This document shows positions 8,207-12,945 of a DNA stretch of 12,945 nucleotides, piece after piece. The stretch is from Gammaproteobacteria bacterium (lineage in GTDB: Bacteria; Pseudomonadota; Gammaproteobacteria; SZUA-229): the NCBI GenBank assembly GCA_023136715.1, contig JAGLQT010000017.1, positions 1 to 12,945 on the forward strand, given 5' to 3'. Position 1 is the stretch's first letter, and every line of letters starts with the position of its first letter. The notes under the pieces were generated by a model. The model was not told the DNA's origin. It saw nothing but the letters and a program-made list of their open reading frames with translations, and ran no database searches. Made by a program: the position numbers and the translations under genes.

Positions 8207-8797
8207 ATGGATTTAATTAAGCGAATAAATCAGAATTTTCAGGACAGCATCAGCACCAAACAAATTGCCGCTGAAATCCTGGCCGAGCCAATTGCCAGTG
8301 CGGCACAGGCCATGACACAGTGCATACTGAGTGGTGGCAAGATTCTCTCCTGCGGTAATGGCGGATCTGCAGGTGATGCCCAGCACTTTTCCTCAGAAAT
8401 GCTCAATCGTTTTGAAATGGAAAGACCGGGGCTTGCCGCCATGGCACTGACTACTGACAGCTCAACCATCACTTCAATTGCCAACGATTACAGCTACGAA
8501 CAAATTTTTTCTAAGCAAGTCACCGCGCTTGGGCAGCATGGCGACATATTGTTGGCCATTAGTACCAGTGGAAACTCAGTGAACGTAAACAAAGCTGTCC
8601 TGGCCGCGCATGAGCGTGACATGCTGGTTGTTGCTTTAAGTGGAAAACAGGGCGGTGAACTTACTTCGATACTCTCGCCCAGTGATGTGGAAATTCGTGT
8701 ACCCAGCGATTCAACGGCACGCATTCAGGAAGTACACCTGCTTGCTATACACTGCCTGTGCGATCTGATCGACTACCAGCTTGGCTTAGCTAACTAA
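8207..8797 (+). CDS. gmhA: SIS-domain phosphoheptose isomerase (GmhA/DiaA family)
   Basis: The 196-residue SIS-domain protein is full length. It resembles the Pseudomonas-type GmhA, which isomerises sedoheptulose 7-phosphate toward ADP-heptose for lipopolysaccharide. It also matches E. coli DiaA, a DnaA-binding initiation factor encoded at the same place next to yraN. Motifs seen are CGNGGSAGDAQHF (49-61), LAISTSGNS (116-124) and RIQEVHLLAIHCLCDLID (172-189). The residues corresponding to the GmhA active site are kept: His60, Glu64, Gln174 and His182. E. coli DiaA has lost the glutamate. This favours a working isomerase, although a DiaA-like role remains possible. There is no strong Shine-Dalgarno 5' of the ATG. 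The gene lies 20 bases after yraN and ends the co-directional run. Confidence 0.9.
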   Translation: MDLIKRINQNFQDSISTKQIAAEILAEPIASAAQAMTQCILSGGKILSCGNGGSAGDAQHFSSEMLNRFEMERPGLAAMALTTDSSTITSIANDYSYEQIFSKQVTALGQHGDILLAISTSGNSVNVNKAVLAAHERDMLVVALSGKQGGELTSILSPSDVEIRVPSDSTARIQEVHLLAIHCLCDLIDYQLGLAN

Positions 8798-8837
8798 ACA
8801 CAAAAACTCGGTCATACCAGCGCGCGCAATATAAAGC

Positions 8838-8874
8838 TGTATGCGTTCTCCTGTTCACCAGAAGAACGCATATA
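8838..8874. terminator. Long hairpin between convergent gmhA and the minus-strand cluster
   Basis: A stem of about 12 bp pairs 8838-8849 (TGTATGCGTTCT) with 8863-8874 (AGAACGCATATA), including one G-T pair, around a 13-base loop. It lies in the 87-base gap between two convergent genes, where a two-way terminator is expected. No T-run follows it on the + strand, and only a loose T-rich stretch follows on the minus strand. It is therefore not a classical intrinsic terminator. It could slow polymerase or protect the 3' ends of both transcripts. Confidence 0.45.
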
Positions 8875-8884
8875 CATAATCAGC

Positions 8885-9718
8885 CTACCTGTATGGATAA
8901 CCATATTGCCCATAAGGCACGTTATGTGGACCTGAGTATGGAGCATTATTGTAATAAGGTGGATTAACAGGTTGCGCAATACCATTGTAATACGAACCTG
9001 GATTTTGCGGATAAGCAGGAGCCTGGTTAGACTGATATGGATTCATGCCTGGGTTAGCCATATAGCCAGGCTGGTTTGGAGCTCTGTTATACGACATATC
9101 TGCAGAACGTTTCGCCCATTCCTGCTGATACTTTTCCTGCTCCTGCTGCATCAACGCCTGTTGATCTTTCACCCACTGAGGTGGCTCGGATGGATTTCTA
9201 TTGACCGCACTTTGCTTCTCAAATTCAGCACGGCGCTGTTCCATTTTCGCCTGTCTATCCTTCACCCACTGAGGTGGTTCAGATGAACTTCTATTGGCAG
9301 CAGCATAATCCGTATTATACTTTTCAAATTCTGAGCGACGTTTTTCCATCTCGGCACGCCGTTGCTCTAACCACTCAGTCTCCTGAGCACTGTTCACACC
9401 TGCAGCAGATGGGGAAGCGGGTATTTGTTGATGTGCGTAGAAATTATTCGACCCCTTATTTCCTGCATCATTAGACAATGATATGGGATTGTTTAATTGT
9501 TGAGGTATAGCAATATAGGCGACTATTGCGGCCGTTGGAATAGCCACTATCATTGCCATTATCAAAGTCATCAATCTATTAGGCCCTACTCCAGCAGGCT
9601 TTTCGCCTGAGTCCATCACAGCCTCTGTTTCCAGTTTTTTAGTACTTTTCTTTGTTTTCGCATCATCAACGCTGGCATTTTTCTCACTATTAGCCGCATC
9701 TTCTTTTTTAGTAGCCAT
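8885..9718 (-). CDS. Single-pass membrane protein with tandem coiled-coil repeats and a Tyr/Pro/Asn/Gly-rich tail
   Basis: I do not recognise this 277-residue protein. Residues 1-48 are Lys/Asp/Glu-rich and polar. One membrane segment spans about 49-71. By the positive-inside rule the rest lies in the periplasm. Residues 113-208 hold three imperfect repeats built around a Trp (Trp116, Trp151, Trp182). The second and third share the motif EPPQWVKD and are exactly 31 residues apart. Each continues into a charged, heptad-like stretch (QRRAEMEKRRSEFEKY type) that should form helix or coiled coil. Residues 209-277 are low-complexity, rich in Tyr, Pro, Asn, Gln and Gly, ending PYGQYGYPYR. That composition recalls the globule-like protein at the right end of the window. 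A strong AGGAG eight bases before the ATG fixes the start. It is last in the cluster. A structural or scaffold role is inferred. Confidence 0.85.
   Translation of the reverse strand: MATKKEDAANSEKNASVDDAKTKKSTKKLETEAVMDSGEKPAGVGPNRLMTLIMAMIVAIPTAAIVAYIAIPQQLNNPISLSNDAGNKGSNNFYAHQQIPASPSAAGVNSAQETEWLEQRRAEMEKRRSEFEKYNTDYAAANRSSSEPPQWVKDRQAKMEQRRAEFEKQSAVNRNPSEPPQWVKDQQALMQQEQEKYQQEWAKRSADMSYNRAPNQPGYMANPGMNPYQSNQAPAYPQNPGSYYNGIAQPVNPPYYNNAPYSGPHNVPYGQYGYPYR
9168..9353 (-). repeat. In-frame 93-base tandem repeat within the coiled-coil membrane protein gene
   Basis: Seventeen identical bases occur at 9168-9184 and 9261-9277, exactly 93 bases (31 codons) apart. They encode the EPPQWVKD-type repeat motif. 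A more diverged copy lies upstream on the coding strand. The nucleotide identity suggests a fairly recent duplication, or gene conversion between units. Confidence 0.7.
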
Positions 9719-9726
9719 TTATGTTG

Positions 9727-9731
9727 CTCCT
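9727..9731 (-). promoter_or_regulatory. Strong ribosome binding site of the last cluster gene
   Basis: AGGAG on the minus strand lies eight bases before the ATG at 9718. It is the clearest Shine-Dalgarno in the cluster, which suggests that this product is made in larger amounts than its neighbours. Confidence 0.65.
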
Positions 9732-9751
9732 GTCATTTTCTATTATGCTAT

Positions 9752-10306
9752 TTACCAGGGTGTATACGAGTTCATGAATTGCATCGGCCTTGAGACACTG
9801 TTATTGAGGACAGCTATGTCATGACTCATTTTATTCGCTGATATACTCATATTTCTCACATACCCATTCATTTCCTGTATGGTCAGCGTTTGCCTTTCCA
9901 TATTAACCACAACCGCCTGCATAGTATGGTTAATCGATTTCATCTCACTGGCAATTGATCCCACATCTTCTGTAAGACTGTAAATCAGGAAGAAACCGTA
10001 TGCCGCCAGAATAATAAAAGCAAACATAGCAGGAAAAACGATCATTTCCCATCGACGCGTACTAGCAGTGAATGTCTTCGTCAGCTCATTCAAGCTTTCG
10101 CTCAAAACATGCTCAACACTGTCCTTTATAGTGTCGTCATAATAACCAAACATGGACAATTTCTTATCACAGCGATTGGGGTCATTAGGGCAAGTATCAG
10201 GGTCACCGGTGCAACCTTCAATGCCAGGCTCGCACTCAATAGACTCGATAATTATATCTCTTACATTTTTTATTTTCTTAGTCTTATGCACTACTTCGTC
10301 AGACAT
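9752..10306 (-). CDS. Single-pass membrane protein with four evenly spaced cysteines and a periplasmic helical domain
   Basis: No family is recognised. From the ATG at 10306 the protein has 184 residues; an in-frame GTG at 10318 would add four (MVKT). The N-terminal region (1-88) is hydrophilic and should be cytoplasmic. It has Cys25, Cys32, Cys39 and Cys46, exactly seven residues apart, within a Pro/Asp/Asn-rich stretch containing DPDTCPNDPNRC. One membrane segment spans about 89-111, preceded by two arginines (STRRWEM) and followed by acidic residues, which predicts N-terminus in. The remaining 70 residues (EMKSINHTMQAVVVNMERQT and onward) have Met/Asn/Ile-rich heptad-like spacing and probably form a periplasmic helix or coiled coil. 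The evenly spaced cysteines could bind metal or an Fe-S cluster. The gene lies about 33 bases from each neighbour in the cluster. Confidence 0.82.
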   Translation of the reverse strand: MSDEVVHKTKKIKNVRDIIIESIECEPGIEGCTGDPDTCPNDPNRCDKKLSMFGYYDDTIKDSVEHVLSESLNELTKTFTASTRRWEMIVFPAMFAFIILAAYGFFLIYSLTEDVGSIASEMKSINHTMQAVVVNMERQTLTIQEMNGYVRNMSISANKMSHDIAVLNNSVSRPMQFMNSYTPW

Positions 10307-10339
10307 CGTCTTTACCACTCATGTAATTCAATAAAAATA

Positions 10340-11209
10340 TCAGCCAGATATTTTATTTTTAAGTTTTTCTGCGCTTTCCGTGTCCAGACCTTGAATAACC
10401 CTTAATAAATAATCGATCCGATTACTCACCTGGTCATTATTTTTCTGCGCTAACAAACGAATCGCTGCTTCATAGTAGGCCTCACCAGCCAGCTTCCACT
10501 TGCCTTGAGTATAATAAACGTTCCCTAACTCACCATAAACGTCAGGGTCGCCAGCATCAATACTCGCCAGCTCCAAATAAAGCTTTTCAGAACCTTGTAT
10601 ATTTCCGTTCCAGAATAACTTTCTTGCATCCTCAATAACTTGTTTTGTATCAACCGCGGATGCATCTTCTACTGATACAACAGCAATTTCTTTTGAATCA
10701 GTTAAGTTACTGTCTTTTTGTACAGGCAAAGCGGAACTAATTTCATCATTGCGCTGCAACACTGGCTCAGCAACAGGTGCTGACTTATTCATATCAAATA
10801 GCGTATCAACTTTTTGATTAATCATATTGACTGCCTCAGAAAGTGTCTCGATCAAAGCCTGCTCACCCTCTGATTTCACTTCTTCATCAGTAGAATTCAA
10901 TTCAGCCGCTGCATCATTTCCCTTAACCTGAGCAACCACTTCTTTACTATCTATCAATTCATCATTTTTAACGACATCAACTTCGATAGACTCGCATTCA
11001 GCTTGCACAACATTCTTTAACTCAATATCGTTATTTACGTGTGAAGGAATTTCAATCTCAAATTGTTCTTCCGCATAAACCAGTGCCTGATCAATATATT
11101 GATTAACATTTGAGTGAAAAATTATCGATCTAAAATAGACCAATGCTGCAAGCATGCAAAGAAACACTATCAGTTCCAATGGCTTTATTAAGTATTTTAA
11201 AATCTTCAT
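10340..11209 (-). CDS. Single-pass inner-membrane protein with periplasmic TPR domain
   Basis: This 289-residue protein starts with a basic N-terminus (MKILKYLIK) and one hydrophobic segment (about 8-31) that is not followed by a convincing cleavage site. It is probably an N-in anchor with a periplasmic body. Residues 32-187 are acidic, low in predicted structure, with one short amphipathic stretch (about 115-140). Residues 188-256 form two TPR-like helical pairs (ARKLFWNGNIQGSEKLYLEL; YGELGNVYYTQGKWKLAGEA), and a last helix runs to the end. TPR units usually hold partner proteins, so a scaffold role is likely; the partner is unknown. A GAGG eight bases upstream supports the ATG. The ATG lies 16 bases after the ParA-type gene. 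Confidence 0.85.
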   Translation of the reverse strand: MKILKYLIKPLELIVFLCMLAALVYFRSIIFHSNVNQYIDQALVYAEEQFEIEIPSHVNNDIELKNVVQAECESIEVDVVKNDELIDSKEVVAQVKGNDAAAELNSTDEEVKSEGEQALIETLSEAVNMINQKVDTLFDMNKSAPVAEPVLQRNDEISSALPVQKDSNLTDSKEIAVVSVEDASAVDTKQVIEDARKLFWNGNIQGSEKLYLELASIDAGDPDVYGELGNVYYTQGKWKLAGEAYYEAAIRLLAQKNNDQVSNRIDYLLRVIQGLDTESAEKLKNKISG

Positions 11210-11225
11210 CTTTAATGCCTCGTAT

Positions 11226-11867
11226 CTAATTCGTTAAGCTCGGATAAAGAGCTTGCGCGAATCTTTCAAACTCTTCTGCACTTTTGCTCTTTTCTGAAAG
11301 TTCAAATATTGAAAGACCTTCACTAAATGTGCGTCTAAAGTTTGTTCTTTGACAGAGCCTGTTAGGAATCACCCTGAATTTTTCCAACATTTCTAGAGCT
11401 TCCTCAGCCTCATCCGACTCTCTCACGGCATGATGTGTATCGGCTCTATTAATAAATGCAATCAACTCGGGATGCTTATCATCACCACAGGCATCACTAA
11501 TAATCTGCAAAAATCTCTGCGTCGCCCAAACATCGGGCTGACTGGGCTGAACGGGTACGATCACACGATCAGCTGCACTAATAGCCGTTTTCATAGCATC
11601 CATATTACCCGCGCCCACATCCACTAAAACATGACACGAATGATCGCTTAGCTTCTCACTAACGCTAACTCCATCGATGACATTCACTTCCAGTGTCGGT
11701 GTTGTACCATCCTCTTCCCTAACACGTGACACATCTTTAAGTGTTTGCTGTGGATCGAGATCATAGGCAATAACTTCTTCACCCTTCATCTTCAACCAGA
11801 TAGCAAGGTTGAATGTAACCGTGCTTTTCCCTGAGCCACCTTTAAGGTTTGCAATAACCGTTATCAC
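11226..11867 (-). CDS. ParA/MinD-family ATPase, orphan type
   Basis: ParA-type ATPases form ATP-bound dimers on DNA or membrane and position plasmids, chromosome origins or protein bodies. This 213-residue form has no N-terminal HTH domain. The deviant Walker A box is KGGSGKST (9-16) with the signature Lys9; Walker A' is YDLDPQQTL (35-43) and Walker B is VLVDVGAG (80-87). The C-terminal block RTNFRRTFSEGLSIFE is typical. The size matches orphan ParAs such as VirC1-, PpfA- or McdA-type proteins that place protein cargo. No parB gene or parS array is visible nearby. The start must be GTG: in frame, the preceding gene's TAG lies only two codons upstream, and AGGA at 11872-11875 serves it. Cargo is unknown; neighbours suggest an envelope or globule-linked complex. 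Confidence 0.93.
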   Translation of the reverse strand: MITVIANLKGGSGKSTVTFNLAIWLKMKGEEVIAYDLDPQQTLKDVSRVREEDGTTPTLEVNVIDGVSVSEKLSDHSCHVLVDVGAGNMDAMKTAISAADRVIVPVQPSQPDVWATQRFLQIISDACGDDKHPELIAFINRADTHHAVRESDEAEEALEMLEKFRVIPNRLCQRTNFRRTFSEGLSIFELSEKSKSAEEFERFAQALYPSLTN

Positions 11868-11873
11868 TTCATC

Positions 11874-12638
11874 CTACCTGTTCCTATATTCAGGATACGC
11901 AGCTGGCTGGAATTCTATTTTTTTATAATCGTCTGGCACAGTAAACAAATCTTTAGCTTGCTCAGATATTTTTATATTCTTTAGCTCTCGAACATAGCCA
12001 CCTGGCAGCTCTTCCTTTATAGCAATTTTCAGACCTGAGTCATACCACTGATATGACTTGGCACTTTTACCGTCTGGGCGACTCAATGAACGCTCCCATT
12101 TTTCAGTATCTCGTCCATTAACTTTTTCTTTTTTTATCATCTTTAATTCTGCAACCGAGCCGTCTGGAAAAAACTCCCTGATGGCAAGTTTTCTCTTTAC
12201 ATCTATCCAGTGCAGAGTACGTAATTTTCTACCGTTATTTTCCGAAATGATTTGCCATTTCTCTGTTTTATAGCCGGAAATATCTTCAACACCCAGCTTT
12301 TCACATACGGCATTTGATATTTGATCACATGGAGAACCGCTGCTCTTGGTCTCGCTCTGATGATCAACAATCCTTTCCTTGTATGATTTCAAGGAATCAT
12401 TAATAAGTATTGTTCTACCCTTATCAGGATAAACAATTTCGACAATATTTTGACCATTAATCACTGTTTCACTTCTGACCGCTTCTTTACCAACAAATAA
12501 TTTAGTTTGTTTGACGATCTGTTGTGGAGCACTGATAACGGCATCAGCTGAAAATTCAATAGTTTTTGACTCGGCATATGCATAGCTGCTTGTTAATACT
12601 GCACAAGCTATAACAGTCAGTTTTTTTAAAGCACCCAT
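11874..12638 (-). CDS. Secreted two-repeat protein, LolA/DUF4412-like
   Basis: This 254-residue protein has a clear Sec signal peptide (1-22, ending AYA) and is predicted to be periplasmic, with no lipobox. The mature part is rich in beta-strand-like segments, as in lipoprotein-carrier (LolA/DUF4412-like) folds, with the closing FTVPDDYKKI seen at the end of many such proteins. Two copies of a block of about 50 residues are visible, at about 124-171 and 177-226: TEKW, then a Trp-containing strand (LHWID / YQWYD), then LAIREFFPDGSVAELK / IAIKEELPGGYVRELK. Cys104 and Cys112 lie in a linker and could form a disulfide. The ligand is unknown; a hydrophobic or membrane-derived molecule is possible by analogy. 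The stop is six bases before the ParA-type start. The start codon has only a weak GGTGA site. Confidence 0.8.
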   Translation of the reverse strand: MGALKKLTVIACAVLTSSYAYAESKTIEFSADAVISAPQQIVKQTKLFVGKEAVRSETVINGQNIVEIVYPDKGRTILINDSLKSYKERIVDHQSETKSSGSPCDQISNAVCEKLGVEDISGYKTEKWQIISENNGRKLRTLHWIDVKRKLAIREFFPDGSVAELKMIKKEKVNGRDTEKWERSLSRPDGKSAKSYQWYDSGLKIAIKEELPGGYVRELKNIKISEQAKDLFTVPDDYKKIEFQPAAYPEYRNR

Positions 12639-12718
12639 AACATCACCGCTTACATTTCATATTGTTTTTCAAGCTGAGTTTGTCACGTCCCTGTGAACAC
12701 TCATATATCACTTAACGA

Positions 12719-12945
12719 CTATTGAGCAGGTGCTGGTGCAGGTGCTGGCGCGCCTTGAGGAGCATACCCGTAGCCTGGGCCATAACCACCATAACCTCGA
12801 TTATAACCACCATAACCACTGTTATAGTTATTACGACCATAGTAATCGCCATAACCATTACCGTAACCACTGCCACGAGCATTTGAATTGCCGCTCATGT
12901 TAAAGCCGAAGTTACCATCGCCAAGGAAATCGCCCATGCCATTGC
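12719..12945 (-). CDS. Gly/Tyr-rich protein resembling sulfur globule proteins (5' end outside window)
   Basis: About 74 C-terminal residues are visible. They start NGMGDFLGDGNFGFNMSG, continue with dense Gly-Tyr-Asn repeats (GYGNGYGDYYG, YGGYNRGYGGYGPGYGYAP) and end in an Ala-Pro tail (APAPAPAPAQ). The pattern of a GD-F-rich start, then GYG repeats, then a proline-bearing end resembles the sulfur globule coat proteins (SgpA/SgpB, CV1/CV2 types) that enclose periplasmic sulfur in Allochromatium and relatives. The frame stays open to the right edge, and no Shine-Dalgarno precedes the ATG at 12937, so the start and any signal peptide are beyond the window. Other Gly-rich structural or RNA-binding proteins share such composition, but no RNA-recognition motif is seen. 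The gene is followed by 80 bases with no clear terminator, so it may be co-transcribed with the rest of the cluster. Confidence 0.6.
   Translation of the reverse strand, partial: NGMGDFLGDGNFGFNMSGNSNARGSGYGNGYGDYYGRNNYNSGYGGYNRGYGGYGPGYGYAPQGAPAPAPAPAQ

Noticed and set aside
8972..9474. Open frames on the + strand opposite the repeat-rich membrane protein gene
   Set aside because: They are shadows of the minus-strand gene, which has a strong ribosome site, a sensible domain layout and a fitting place in the cluster.
12659..12686. Promoter-like GTGACA and CAATAT, 16 bases apart, before the secreted-protein gene
   Set aside because: The -10 match is poor and the leader would be very short; this cannot be told from chance in AT-rich DNA.
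8885..12945. Plasmid or phage partition module, CRISPR array or insertion sequence
   Set aside because: Apart from the ParA-type ATPase there is no ParB, replication, integrase or transposase gene, no tRNA and no terminal inverted or regularly spaced direct repeats; the only direct repeat is inside a coding region.

Overview
The window looks like a gammaproteobacterial chromosome. The + strand carries two gene blocks whose order is familiar from that class: dsbD–tlpA-like–aroQ–accB–accC, and, past a divergent rsmI, lpoA–yraN–gmhA/diaA (the yraL-yraM-yraN-yraO neighbourhood of E. coli). Base composition is mixed. The minus-strand cluster at the right end, which starts at its right edge with a Gly/Tyr-rich protein resembling the sulfur globule proteins of purple and colourless sulfur bacteria, suggests a sulfur-oxidising gammaproteobacterium. 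That lineage call is inference.

Region by region: (1) positions 1-1603 hold the end of DsbD, which carries electrons across the inner membrane, and a membrane-anchored TlpA-type thioredoxin that overlaps it by one base. (2) 1728-3984 is the aroQ-accB-accC operon (shikimate pathway plus the first half-reaction of acetyl-CoA carboxylase), closed by a strong hairpin with A/T tracts on both sides that can also serve the convergent gene. (3) 4024-5773, minus strand: rsmI followed by an overlapping TraB/GumN-family gene with a signal peptide. (4) 5915-8797, plus strand: lpoA, yraN and gmhA/diaA, covering peptidoglycan synthase activation, a nuclease-like protein of uncertain role, and a sedoheptulose-7-phosphate isomerase-type SIS protein. 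(5) 8885-12945, minus strand: a compact cluster that is not part of the usual neighbourhood. In transcription order it has a Gly/Tyr-rich globule-like protein (cut by the window edge), a secreted two-repeat protein, a ParA-type ATPase, a single-pass TPR protein, a single-pass protein with four evenly spaced cysteines, and a single-pass protein with tandem coiled-coil repeats and a Tyr/Pro/Asn/Gly tail.

The last block is the most interesting part. It combines a cytoplasmic ParA-type positioning ATPase that has no ParB beside it, three bitopic inner-membrane proteins whose C-termini should lie in the periplasm, a periplasmic protein, and a candidate globule coat protein. The testable idea is a membrane-spanning system that builds, tethers or distributes periplasmic sulfur globules. 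The sequence supports the gene content, topology and tight spacing; the joint function is a hypothesis.
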